Shown here: positions 17,417 through 26,890 of the stretch, in pieces
Numbering within the stretch: position 1 is the stretch's first letter
How the letters are laid out: every line of letters begins with the position of its first letter
Origin: JADLHS01 sp020848635
GTDB lineage: Bacteria > Verrucomicrobiota > Verrucomicrobiia > Limisphaerales > JADLHS01
Length of the DNA: 64,000 nt
NCBI GenBank assembly: GCA_037044975.1
Contig: JBAOIL010000005.1
Location: 124,001-188,000 of the forward strand
Direction of reading: 5' to 3'
The notes under the pieces: model-generated
The model's database searches: none
Seen by the model: only the letters and a program-made list of their open reading frames with translations
What the model was told of the DNA's origin: nothing
Made by a program: the position numbers and the translations under genes

Positions 17417-19375
17417 ATGAAAGAAAACGCGGCCACGGTCTCAACCGGTCGATCATCTACCGCCATTGGCTGCGGTAGTCTGATTCTGATGGTTTTCCTC
17501 GTGTATTGGCCATCGCTGCAGGGTGGTTTCATCTGGGATGATCTGGTGTTGGTGAAAAGGAACCCATTGGCGACGGGCGAACTTAATCTACGTTCGGTCT
17601 GGTTCAGCGGGGATTTCTGGTTAGCTACGGTTGCGACATGGGGCGAATGGCTCATTTTTGGAGATAAGCCCGTCGGTTACAGGGTAGTCAACGCCTTGCT
17701 CCACGGCACCAGCGCGATACTCCTGTGGCGGCTGCTGCTGCGTCTCCAGGTTCCCGGGGCATGGCTGGCTGCGGTGCTCTTCGCGGTCCATCCCATCTGC
17801 ATTGCCTCCGTAGCGTGGGTTTCAGAGCTAAAGAACACCCTCTCCTTGCCATTCTACCTTTTGAGTATCTGGGCCTTCCTGCAGTTTGAAGCAGCGAGCA
17901 CCCAAGAGCAAATCGGGCGGGGTTGGATCAGCTACGGGTTATCGCTCATTTGTTTCGTTGGAGCTTTGGCCGCAAAAACATCCACGGTGATGTTGCCAGT
18001 GGTGCTGCTTATTTGCGCGTGGTGGCAGCGCGGGCGCATCGTTGCGAGAGACGGCTGGCGGCTTACACCCCACTTTGCCCTGGCGCTGATGTTCGGCCTT
18101 ATGACCATCTGGTTTCAGAAGCACGGAGCCATCCAAGGGGTAACGGTACAAACCGAAGGCTTGGCCGGAAGGCTCGCGGGTGCCGGGATCGCAATCTGGT
18201 TTTACCTGGGCAAGGCACTGCTACCGCTGAACCTGTGCATGATTTACCCGCGCTGGGAAATCGGGGGCTACACATTCATCTCCTTTGTGCCAGCGCTGTT
18301 GTTAGTGATATCGCTCGCCGGGTGCTGGCGATTCCGGAGGACCTGGGGCCGTCCCGCCGGATTGGCGTTGATTGGTTTCGCGGTCAGCCTGTTCCCAGTG
18401 CTGGGTTTTTTTGACATGTATTTCATGATCTTCTCGCGCGTGTCGGATCATTTCACGTATCTCCCGCTAATCATGGTGCTCACGCTAGTCGCCGCCGGAG
18501 TGAGCTTGATTCCCCACCAAACCGTCGCACGTGCAACCGGAATGGCCTTGGTTGCGGCCTTCGGATTGCTGACCTGGCAACGCGCAAAGGTTTTCGCCAG
18601 TGATGAAGCGCTGTGGCGGGATACCGTGGCGAAAAATCCACAAGCTTGGAATGCCCACAACAATCTCGCATGCAATCTGGCCGAACGCGGCGACCTTGAT
18701 GGCGCCATGGATCATTTGGAGATTTCGTTGCGATTGAATCCACGCAACGCCGACGCGCACCGTAATCTCGCCAAGGCGCTGGGCCTCAAGGGTCGTTTCG
18801 CCGAAGCCGCGCCGCACTGGCGGGCTGCAATTGTGATCAAACCCGACGGGGCCGAGACGCGTGCCGATTATGCCGAATTTTTGGCGCAAAACGGTCACGA
18901 ATCCGCGGCTATTGAGCAGTTCTCTGAAGCCGTACGCCTCAAGCCGACGATTTCCAACCGATCCCAATTTGGTCCCTTACTGGCCCGAACGGGGCAATAC
19001 GCTAAAGCGGTGGCGGAATTCCGGCAGGTCCTCGAGCAACATCCCGAATCGATTGAAGCAATGAACAACCTAGCATGGACGCTCGCCACCGGCGCCGACG
19101 CGGCCCTCCGTGATGGGAACGAGGCAGTGAGGCTGGCTGAGGCAGCCTGCCGATTGACGGAACACAAACAGGCGGTCCCGTTCGGCACCCTCGCCGCGGC
19201 CTATGCCGAAACCGGGGATTTCACAAATGCGTTAACCGCCGCGCAAACCGCGATTGAGTTGGCAACCGCCGCCGGCAACTCACAATTCGCGATGGCAAAC
19301 CAGCAATTGATCCAACTCTATCGGACCAAACGACCGTTTCATCAATCACCCCCAAAAACGGCTGCAAAACCCTGA
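17417..19375 (+). CDS. TMTC-like membrane protein: glycosyltransferase-type N-terminus with C-terminal TPRs
   Basis: 652 residues with about ten hydrophobic segments in the first 410, then tetratricopeptide repeats to the end. The first loop has the FIWDDLVLVKRNPL motif, where the DD pair marks GT-C/PMT-like and TMTC proteins (family knowledge: lipid-linked sugar donors, extracytoplasmic transfer). The TPR part begins with DTVAKNPQAWNAHNNLACNL (about residue 410) and ends with NNLAWTLATGADAALRDGNEAVRLAEAACRLT. A GAGAGC ribosome-binding site precedes ATG 17417. The next gene is a damaged paralogue in tandem. It probably glycosylates exported proteins, but that is inferred. Confidence 0.75.
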   Translation: MKENAATVSTGRSSTAIGCGSLILMVFLVYWPSLQGGFIWDDLVLVKRNPLATGELNLRSVWFSGDFWLATVATWGEWLIFGDKPVGYRVVNALLHGTSAILLWRLLLRLQVPGAWLAAVLFAVHPICIASVAWVSELKNTLSLPFYLLSIWAFLQFEAASTQEQIGRGWISYGLSLICFVGALAAKTSTVMLPVVLLICAWWQRGRIVARDGWRLTPHFALALMFGLMTIWFQKHGAIQGVTVQTEGLAGRLAGAGIAIWFYLGKALLPLNLCMIYPRWEIGGYTFISFVPALLLVISLAGCWRFRRTWGRPAGLALIGFAVSLFPVLGFFDMYFMIFSRVSDHFTYLPLIMVLTLVAAGVSLIPHQTVARATGMALVAAFGLLTWQRAKVFASDEALWRDTVAKNPQAWNAHNNLACNLAERGDLDGAMDHLEISLRLNPRNADAHRNLAKALGLKGRFAEAAPHWRAAIVIKPDGAETRADYAEFLAQNGHESAAIEQFSEAVRLKPTISNRSQFGPLLARTGQYAKAVAEFRQVLEQHPESIEAMNNLAWTLATGADAALRDGNEAVRLAEAACRLTEHKQAVPFGTLAAAYAETGDFTNALTAAQTAIELATAAGNSQFAMANQQLIQLYRTKRPFHQSPPKTAAKP

Positions 19376-19566
19376 GCCGCACGCGCAGCCCGATACGGCT
19401 TCCACAGAACTAAAGCCCGTGTTCTGGCAGCTTGGGAAGGCCCCGTGTCGGTCGCTGCCGGATGAAGTCAGCGTTCTGGAGAGACAATGGCCGTTACCAA
19501 TCCAACCTGATGCGGACTTTTCGAGTTGAAGTCAGCGGTAGGCCGGCCAGAATTCCCTGGAATAAA

Positions 19567-21928
19567 ATGAATCAAACGGGCCAGGCATGGCGAAGCCTTC
19601 TCCTCGGTGCGCTGCTCATCGGCGCGACGGTGGCGACCTACTGGCCGGTACTCGAAAATGATTTTATCAACTACGATGATCCCGACTACGTCACCGCGAA
19701 CGAAGTCGTCAAGAGGGGTTTGACGTGGAACGGGGTGCAGTGGGCCTTCGCCACCGGCCATGCCAGCAACTGGCATCCGGTCACTTGGCTCTCGCACATG
19801 TTGGATGTCTCCTGGTTCGGACTGCGCCCCGCAGGGCACCATGCGACAAATCTGTTTCTCCATGTCGCAAACACCCTGCTGTTGTGGCGACTACTCCTTC
19901 GAATGACCGGCTCGCTGTGGCGCAGCGCACTGGTGGCGGGGTTGTTTGCGCTGCATCCCCTGCACGTGGAATCCGTGGCGTGGGTGGCGGAACGAAAGGA
20001 TGTGCTGAGCACGTTCTTTGGATTGCTGACGCTCCTTGCGTATGTGCGCTTTGCGCAGTGTAAAATCCAAAATTCGAAATTCAAAATTGAGGAAGAGGAG
20101 TTAGGACGCGGCGGGCAAGGCAAAGGGCAGAAGGCAAAAGGTAAAAACCTCGGGCAGGCCTGGTACAGTTGCGGCTCTGGTCTTCTACGCGCTGGGGCTG
20201 ATGAGCAAGCCGATGCTGGTGACCTGGCCGTTTGTGATGTTACTGCTGGATTATTGGCCGCTCCGGAGGATTGACCTCCCGGCTCGCGGCTTCCAACTCA
20301 AAGCGCTGAAACAACTGGTACTGGAAAAACTGCCGTTTCTGCTGCTGGCCACGATCTCGTCGGTTGTCACCGTGGTTGTGCAACACGGGGCCATGGCAAA
20401 AACGGAAATAGTCCCGGTGAGCGACCGGCTAGGCAATGCCATTCTTGCTTACACCAGCTATCTCCAACAAACCGTCTGGCCGGCAAAGCTTGCCGCGTTC
20501 TATCCGTTCCCCCCGAGTTTTCCGCCGGCCGCGCTGACGCTCGCGCTCGCCATTCTCAGCATCATTACCGCCCTCGGCGTTCGCCATCTGCGCCCACATC
20601 CGTTTGTGATGATTGGCTGGCTCTGGTTTCTAGGGACCCTGATCCCGGTAATCGGACTGGTGCAAGTTGGGGCTCAGGCGCGCGCCGATCGTTACACATA
20701 CCTTCCCTTGATCGGCATTTTTATGGCTTTGAGCTGGAGTTTACCGTTCCTAGCTTTTGCGGGACCCCGAAGGAACTGGATTATTTCCACCGCGGCGGTC
20801 GGGGTATTGATTGCGTTGGGCGTCACGAGCCGCATGCAAATTCAGCACTGGCGCGACGACCGCGCCTTGTGGGTTCACGCGATCGAAGCGACAACCGAAA
20901 ATCACATAGCCTGGAGCGGTTTAGGGATTGCCGATGTAAAAGACGCGAATTGGTCGGAGCGCGATGACGAATCTCGGCCGCGCTTACGAATATGCCAAGC
21001 CGCACCATACGGAACGCTCAGTGAGCTATTACCTGGGCGTCGCATTGCAAATGCAAGGCAAGCCACTGGCGGCCCTGCCGCACCTGGAAACTTGTGTAGT
21101 CCCGATCGAATTGCGCCCGGAAAGAGATCATCGCTTGGGACTTTCGCTCATGGCCACTGGGCGTTTGGCGGAGGCGGAATCAGCGATCCGTTCCGCTTTC
21201 ACCGCCCAGCCCGGCAATCTGAACTATCAACTGGGCCTAGCCGCGCTCCACCAGGCAAAAGGCGACTTCGCCAACGCCGAGGCCGTCCACCGCGAGGCCA
21301 TTTTAGCCCATCCGGATGCCTCGCTGGCCGCCAAGGCTTACGGCGATTTCCTGACGTCCGCAAACCGGCACGTTGAAGCGGTGGCGCAATATGCAAGCGC
21401 CGTAAAACTCAAACCGGCAGACGCGGCTTATCGCCGGGTTTACGCGGACGGTCTTCGCCGGGCCGGGGAATTCAAGGTCGCCGTCGCGCAACTCGAAGCG
21501 GCGTTCCAGCTCCAACCGCCGACGACACCGGATCTGCTTGAGCTTGCTGAAACTATATGCTCAACTCGGCCAGCCACGAAGCGTGCTCGACTGCTACGAC
21601 CGCGCCATCAAGCTTGACCCCGATTCCGTTCCTGCCTTGAATAACCTTGCCTGGTTTTTAGCGACCAACCCGGATGGCGGGCTGCGCAATGGTGATCGGG
21701 CGGTGGTGCTGGCCGATCAAGCCTGCCGGCTCACTGAATGGAAATCCGCCATTTTGATGGGCACCCTGGCTGCGGCTTATGCGGAGGCCGGGGCGTTTTC
21801 CCGACGCGGTGTTGATGGCGGGGAGAGCGCGGGATAAAGCCGAAGCGGACCAGCAGGAATTCATTGCGAAAAAGAACGACGAACTTCGCAAGCTATATGA
21901 GCGCGGAACACCCTTCCGGGATAAGTGA
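19567..21928 (+). pseudogene. Second TMTC-like membrane/TPR protein, at least four frameshifts
   Basis: Paralogue of the gene ending at 19375. Its start reads MNQTGQAWRSLLLGALLIGA followed by ENDFINYDDPDYV (GT-C type DD motif), HASNWHPVTWLSHMLDV and LFALHPLHVESVAWVAERKD. The frame then shifts near 20150-20185 (LVFYALGLMSKPMLVTWPF), at the A4 run 20938-20941 (MTNLGRAYEYAK), near 21530 (LLKLYAQLGQP) and at the T4 run 21796-21799, after which AFPDAVLMAGRARDKAEADQ continues to TGA 21928. All four need one base removed, and no stop codon lies inside the corrected frame. The segment from about 20058 to 20150 encodes a charged, low-complexity linker. It is either a freshly broken gene or poor consensus sequence. 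Confidence 0.75.
20058..20150 (+). repeat. A/G-rich low-complexity insertion inside the TMTC-like gene
   Basis: The stretch has repeated CAAAATTC-like units (AATTCGAAATTCAAAATT) followed by an all-purine-like run of GGCAAGGCAAAGGG type words. It is unlike the GC-rich sequence on either side and would encode a Lys/Gln/Glu/Gly-rich loop between two membrane segments. Confidence 0.55.
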
Positions 21929-22245
21929 TGTGACTTTCGCCACGCACTCCACCCAAACCACTCTTCTTTGTCACCGACCCGGCGGCAGAGGTCGTGGCCT
22001 CGACCTTTTCAAATTGTGATCCCCCCGAGAGGCGGTCCCCCGCGTTCGCTTCGGCGTTTCGACTGGACAAAACCGCCGAGCGCAATCGGGCGTTGGTTGA
22101 GTTTTCCCGCCAAAGAGAAGCTGCACACGTTGGACGGCCGAAAGCTTGTTGACGGAATCGCAAGCTTGAGCCGGCCTTGGACTGTGTTAGTTTTAGAGAC
22201 GCAAACAAAGCAAAGACCCACTCCTCTGACATCGGAACGAATATT
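21929..22245. other. Intergenic gap before PEP-CTERM gene
   Basis: About 317 bases with no gene. It should hold the promoter of the PEP-CTERM gene at 22246, whose upstream 60 bases are AT-richer, but no clear box was identified. Confidence 0.45.
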
Positions 22246-22920
22246 ATGAAAAAACTACTTCTCGCATTGTTCATCGCGCTGGAGGGCATTGCCGCCGTCG
22301 TCGCCCAAGGAAAACTAAACGTGGTGAATGATTCACTTCACCTGCTTTATTTTGGCACACTTCTTAAGGCGCGTGATGCTGCTCTGGCCGGCCAATTGCT
22401 CAGTTCGTCTCCCACTCCCAGTGATGCGACCTTTTTGGTTGATCTTTATGGTGGTGCCGACGCCGACAGCATGACACTGCAAACCACGGCAACCATGAAC
22501 GCAACTCTCCCGGGCATTTTTGGGCCGATGGGGTTCGAGTCGCCGAATCTCCCAGGTGGCGTGGTGGCGACAATGCAGGTCAAAGTGCGTGAATCCAGCT
22601 TCGCCACGGCTGAGGCGGCCCAGAATGCTGGCGGCTACCACGGCTTCTCATCCATATTCACCATCATACCAGGTGCTGCAATCTCCCGGCCCAGTCTCGT
22701 CAATCACGGTGGAATCGGACAGTCCACCTGGGCTGATGGCGTGGCCGACTTTGGGACGTCAGGATTCGGTGCGATCATTGTCGAGGCTATTCCTGAGCCA
22801 AATTCGCTCTTCCTGACCGGTTTCAGCGTCCTCGCACTGCTGACTGCCCGGCGACGCAAACCTTACAACATCGCCCCGGGCTCGCAATTGACAATCAATT
22901 CAGCTTTCCCATTAACGTAA
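22246..22920 (+). CDS. PEP-CTERM sorting-domain protein
   Basis: 224 residues. It starts with a Sec signal peptide (MKKLLLALFIALEGIAAVVA), followed by a beta-rich body with a short NVVNDSLHLLYF segment, a TLPGIFGP motif and a glycine-poor region. The C-terminus has the exosortase sorting signal: IPEPNSLF, a hydrophobic span and the basic stop RRRK, with a 20-residue tail after it. PEP-CTERM proteins are trimmed and anchored or released by exosortase; no exosortase gene is in the window. A paralogue lies at 25608-26151, sharing the LPGIFGP motif. An IS1380-family element inserted 51 bases after the stop. Confidence 0.85.
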   Translation: MKKLLLALFIALEGIAAVVAQGKLNVVNDSLHLLYFGTLLKARDAALAGQLLSSSPTPSDATFLVDLYGGADADSMTLQTTATMNATLPGIFGPMGFESPNLPGGVVATMQVKVRESSFATAEAAQNAGGYHGFSSIFTIIPGAAISRPSLVNHGGIGQSTWADGVADFGTSGFGAIIVEAIPEPNSLFLTGFSVLALLTARRRKPYNIAPGSQLTINSAFPLT

Positions 22921-22970
22921 CCAACTCACGGCGTGTGCCCAAGTGTAAACTGATCACCTTCAAAAGCGCT

Positions 22971-24502
22971 CTTAGCCGTAACTATGCAGTTGGAATATGT
23001 TTTGTAAGGTAATTTTCATGGCTGACCGCTACGGCAGGGCTGGACGGTTTTCTACTGCATTGCAGTTGGGAAATGGGGATAAAAGTTTTTCCCAAAGTGC
23101 TTTCCACCACGCTCTTTCTTTCTGCGGTACCGCCAATTTTATCGTCGTCCGCCCCTGGCCGTGACTGATCACCCCGGCGGTGACGAACAGCCAATATCTC
23201 AGACTGCCGATCGTCACCGCTTCCTGCCATCCGAGTTTGCGCTCGAAGAGCACGATCAAATTATGCGCCAGCACTCCCAGGCTCAACGCCGCTTCGGTTC
23301 CCCAGAACTGCCCGCAGGCCAATTCCGGCAAGCCGTAACCGGCATCCAATTCCTTGATGATGTTTTCGCAGGCGGCCCGCCCGTTATATTCCCGCCACAC
23401 CGCCAGGGGTTTTTCGGTTCGGGGAAGATTGGTCACCAGCCCCTGATAGAGATAGCCGGGACAATCGAACAACAACTTGCCTCCGGTTCGTCCTTTCTTG
23501 TCCGCCAACCGGTGGCGGATCACGATTAACCGGGCACTCGCGGGCCAGCCATCCTCTTGGTAATTGAGTTCCGCCACTTGTGTTCCTTCCAGTTCCGTAT
23601 CCTGCCAGGAGATTTCTTTTTGGATCAGTCGCTGAATTGGTTGGCTCAAGTGTGCGGCCACCACAAAGTGGAGTTTGAGCCCTTGCCACAGGGCCAATAA
23701 CACTCCGTTGCAGAAACCCGAATCGGCCCGCACCACCCGCACGCGCACGTGCCGCGGAAGATTGTCCCACAGATCCAGAAAGAAGCTCACCCCGTTGTTG
23801 GCGCAGCCGCTGTGGCCAGGACGCAACCAAAAGGCCGCCACCAGCCGCACTTCACTCAACACTGCCAAGAGCGGATGCAAACAGGGCTTGGTCCCACTCG
23901 CGTGTAGCCGACTTCCACTCCTTCCTGATGTCCATCCTCGTGCAACAATCGCGTGGAATCCAAATCCAGCGCATACCCTCCGGGACGACTGGGCAAGCGT
24001 TCCAAACACCAGCCGAACAACGTACGGAAACAACTCAGGTTGCCTCCGGCACTGGAGAAGCCTTGAAAGAATCGGCTCAGGACCGATTGGCTAGGCACCC
24101 GTTTGATGCCCACCATTTCGGGCACCATCGGATCGCGGCGCAGATAAGCCACGTGCGTCAGTTTCTTGGCCCCGCATAATAGCCCCTGGATGAAACCCAG
24201 CCCTTTACACAACGGTTTGAGGTGATTGTTGGACTTGGGTTGAGGATGAGGCAGACATTTCTCCAGGAGCCCGATCCAACCGCTGCCCCACAGAAAAGAC
24301 CAGAACGTGGCACTCCCCGCGTGGGGACTCAACTTCTGGTCGGTGAACTCGATTTGGATGGACTTGCTGGCACTTTGGAATTCAATCTTCGATGCCACCG
24401 TTTGGTGAGTCGGGCGTGTGCCCGCTGATTGCTGTGTTTTCTTCACAAAAACAATCAATCCACAAACGGTGGCCCAATTCCAACTGCATAGTTACGGCTA
24501 AG
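22971..24502 (-). mobile_element. IS1380-family insertion sequence with perfect 26-bp terminal repeats
   Basis: The ends at 22971-22996 and 24477-24502 are exact inverted copies over 26 bases (outer end CTTAGCCGTAACTATGCAG). One transposase gene fills the element on the minus strand. I could not find a convincing target-site duplication in the flanks. It sits between a PEP-CTERM gene and a GspC-like gene. Confidence 0.85.
23029..24458 (-). pseudogene. IS1380-family DDE transposase, one frameshift
   Basis: Two frames give a transposase of about 475 residues. The first holds GYALDLDSTRLLHEDGHQEG with the first catalytic Asp; the second holds RVVRADSGFCNGVLLAL (second Asp) and CENIIKELDAGYGLPELACG (Glu). 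The break at about 23895-23903 needs one base added, giving a continuous GYTR-x-GTKPCLHPLLAVL segment like that of other IS1380 proteins. IS1380 transposases are normally one continuous gene and no slippery heptamer is visible, so this looks like an inactivating deletion or a sequencing error and not programmed frameshifting. Confidence 0.8.
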
Positions 24503-24512
24503 CCGGTCAAGA

Positions 24513-25301
24513 TCAGGGCGTCGTATTTCCTTCTTGGGGCTGCTGGATGAGCACATGTGGTGGCATCCGAGGCAATCTAACACCGGACTTGATCAAAGCC
24601 TCGTTCTTGGCTCGGTTGATTTCGTACAGCGCTACGTTCTCTTCAACACTTCGTTGACTGGCAATTGATGGCGGCGGCGTGAGATTAGCCGCAGCCGAGC
24701 CCGGTGCAGCTCCGTCACCCACCCCCGCTCCGCCGGTACGCAGGGAGCGCGTAGGAATGGTTCGCGGGTTGCCGCCGGCTGGCGAGGGGCCGGGATTGGG
24801 CGGAGGCGGCTGGCCAGGCTGCGCAGGGTTGACCGGCGCGGGCAAGGCGGCACCGACCGCCGGCCTCACAACATCGTCCTTGACTTGCATGCTCAGCGAG
24901 AGAGGTTCGTCGTTGTTCTTGAGCTTTACGATACCGTTCAAGGCGTCAATTTCGACGACTTCGAGCTCCCCATCCCGCTCACCTTCGTTGAGGAGATAGG
25001 ATTGTTCGCGCGCCGGCTCGGGGGGGCGAGCGGCGGTATTTACCTTTAGCAACACCTGCCGGCGACCCAAGATGGTGCTGATCCCCTGCAATTTGATGGT
25101 GACGGCGGCGGCGGGGTTGACCACCGGCGGGGGCGCATTAGTGGCCGGAGGCTTGAGGCCGAACACATTGCGGCCCACGATGGAATCGTAGGGGCTGACC
25201 GCGACCGCGTTGGCTGCAAGAGCGAGGGTGAGGAGGCAAAAGGGCAGAACGCCGACGACAAGCCTGAACGCTGGAGGCTGGAGGCGGAAGTCGTGTTTCA
25301 T
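24513..25301 (-). CDS. Type II secretion GspC-like proline-rich exported protein
   Basis: 262 residues with an N-terminal hydrophobic anchor (VVGVLPFCLLTLALAANAVA) followed by YDSIVGRNVFGLKPP, which is the start pattern of GspC-type periplasmic domains. A small beta domain with IKLQGISTILGRRQVLLKV and LLNEGERDGELEVVEI follows, then a Pro/Gly-rich linker (about residues 150-200) and a helical tail. GspC-like proteins couple the inner-membrane platform to the secretin, but no other secretion gene lies near, so the assignment is tentative. Its stop lies 11 bases from the insertion sequence. Confidence 0.55.
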   Translation of the reverse strand: MKHDFRLQPPAFRLVVGVLPFCLLTLALAANAVAVSPYDSIVGRNVFGLKPPATNAPPPVVNPAAAVTIKLQGISTILGRRQVLLKVNTAARPPEPAREQSYLLNEGERDGELEVVEIDALNGIVKLKNNDEPLSLSMQVKDDVVRPAVGAALPAPVNPAQPGQPPPPNPGPSPAGGNPRTIPTRSLRTGGAGVGDGAAPGSAAANLTPPPSIASQRSVEENVALYEINRAKNEALIKSGVRLPRMPPHVLIQQPQEGNTTP

Positions 25302-25560
25302 GATTCAAGCATACCGTTGAGAGGGTGAAACACCAATTGGAAAAATTGGTTGCGCCCGGGAAAAGCAGATTCTCGTCACCGAAGGACGGAGGGTGGCGAA
25401 AACGAAATGATGAGGGTCGTCCTTGCAGGGAGCAGATCCAGCAGCGGCGAGATGACGGCTGTAGATGCGTGCGGGAGGTGGATGCAGGTCTTTCGATGAT
25501 TTTCACCCCGGCTCATGCGGCTGCGACCGGGGACCGGTCGCGGTCCTGTGATGGGGAAAT

Positions 25561-25586
25561 AAAAAGGCCCCGGATTGCTCCGGGGC
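25561..25586 (-). terminator. Rho-independent terminator of the PEP-CTERM gene
   Basis: Read on the minus strand, arms of eight bases (GCCCCGGA/TCCGGGGC) with a four-base loop are followed by CCTTTTTATTT. It starts about 20 bases after the PEP-CTERM stop at 25608. Confidence 0.8.
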
Positions 25587-25607
25587 TTTGTGAAAGGAAT
25601 TAACTAA

Positions 25608-26151
25608 TTAGCTGCGGCGGCGGAACGCCAACAGAGAAATTGCACCAAGGCCTGCCAACACTAAGCTGGACGGCTCAGGAACCGCTACGACCGCGATCGC
25701 ACCAAACCCACCGGGAACAACCTGCGTTCCAGCAGCCCACGTGGACTGTGCTGTGCCACCCGCATTGATGAGGCTGTTGTAGGCGATTGAAGAACTCGGC
25801 ACCATCGTGAACGTTGTCGATTGTCCGCTGTACACTCCAAGCGTGTCACGGAGCCGCACTTGGAACGTTGACGCCACACCACCTAGGAGTGTTGAGTTCC
25901 AGTTAGCTGGCCCAAATATTTCCGGGCAATGAAGCATTCAATGGTACCGATGTTAACAGCGCCAAGCTGCCCCCACTCGTACCCTGATAGCCATAAAGAT
26001 CAATGAAGAAATTCGGGGCTGCAGGAACGAGGGAGTTATCACTGGCAAAATAGACCGCGTGATTGGCATCGTTCAGAACGTTGATTTTACCTTGAGCGAA
26101 TGCACCGACGCACACTGCGGTCAGTGCAAGTGTTAGGAGTGTTTTTTTCAT
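25608..26151 (-). pseudogene. PEP-CTERM sorting-domain protein, one frameshift
   Basis: The first frame gives a signal peptide (MKKTLLTLALTAVCVGAFAQ), NVLNDANHAVYFAS and NASLPGN before an early stop. The second gives IFGPANWNSTLLGG through to the sorting signal VPEPSSLVLAG with the basic end RRRS. Dropping one base of the three-base run at 25919-25921 joins them as ASLPGIFGP, exactly as in the intact paralogue at 22246-22920. The corrected protein is about 180 residues. A good terminator follows. Either a frameshift mutation or an indel error. Confidence 0.85.
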
Positions 26152-26221
26152 GTTATTTGTGTTTTAAGGAACTGTTCTTCTTACTTGCTTGGTTTTGTTT
26201 GGAGTTTATGCTTTTAACGAA

Positions 26222-26890
26222 TTACGGCGCGACGGTAAAGTTTCTAACCCAGTTGACAGTCGGACCCTGACGAACGTAGAAGAAACCTTCCGCAGGATTG
26301 ATCGTGAGCGTCGCGGGAGACCAAGCCCCAGCTGCATACGACGGCTGAACCGTAGCAAAGTCGAAGGTATTTACGTCCCACTTCAACACTTGGTCTGTGT
26401 TCGCAGGTGACAAGCCAGTGATAGCAGCGGTAAAATTGCCACCCTCCGGAACAGAGGCGCCGATAAGATTGTAAGCGCCACTTCCTGTTACAACATTGGT
26501 GAATGAACCTTGAACCACTTCACCCACAAACGTCTGAGTGAATGTGGTGCCTTGGTTTACATAGAAGAAACCTTTACCAACTGGAAGCGGAACATTGGCA
26601 GACCACGCACCAGCAGCGTAACTGGGTTGAACGGCACTAAAGTCAAAGAGGTCAGTGTCCCAAGTCAAGACCTGAGAAGTGTTAGCCTGCGGGCCTGAAA
26701 ACAGTGTGTTAAGATCGTTTCCAGCAGTGTTGTTGAGCGGGTTAGCGAGTAGGTTATATGCTCCACCACCTTCCACTGTTACGTTGACATATCCAACGAC
26801 GTTCAAGGAATAAACATTAGCCTGCGCCATCGAGGAGACGAGCCCTGCCGCGAGAATCGCTGCGGCTGCGAGTGTTGTTTTTGTTCTCAT
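26222..26890 (-). CDS. Secreted protein with two internal repeats (NVYSLNVVGYVNV type)
   Basis: 222 residues with a Sec signal peptide (MRTKTTLAAAAILAAGLVSS, cleaved after AQA). The mature start NVYSLNVVGYVNV is a hallmark of small exported proteins common in Verrucomicrobia; the function is unknown. The body is two copies of a roughly 95-residue unit. Each begins with G-G/S-GAYNL, continues with VL-x-WD plus a DFS/DFA-x-VQPSYAAGAWS segment and ends with GFFYV-x-QG. The repeats may be beta-rich modules. It has its own upstream AT-rich region and is not in an obvious operon. Confidence 0.75.
   Translation of the reverse strand: MRTKTTLAAAAILAAGLVSSMAQANVYSLNVVGYVNVTVEGGGAYNLLANPLNNTAGNDLNTLFSGPQANTSQVLTWDTDLFDFSAVQPSYAAGAWSANVPLPVGKGFFYVNQGTTFTQTFVGEVVQGSFTNVVTGSGAYNLIGASVPEGGNFTAAITGLSPANTDQVLKWDVNTFDFATVQPSYAAGAWSPATLTINPAEGFFYVRQGPTVNWVRNFTVAP

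Noticed and set aside
23890..23910. Programmed -1 frameshift in the IS1380 transposase
   Set aside because: IS1380 elements encode a single continuous transposase and there is no slippery heptamer at the break.
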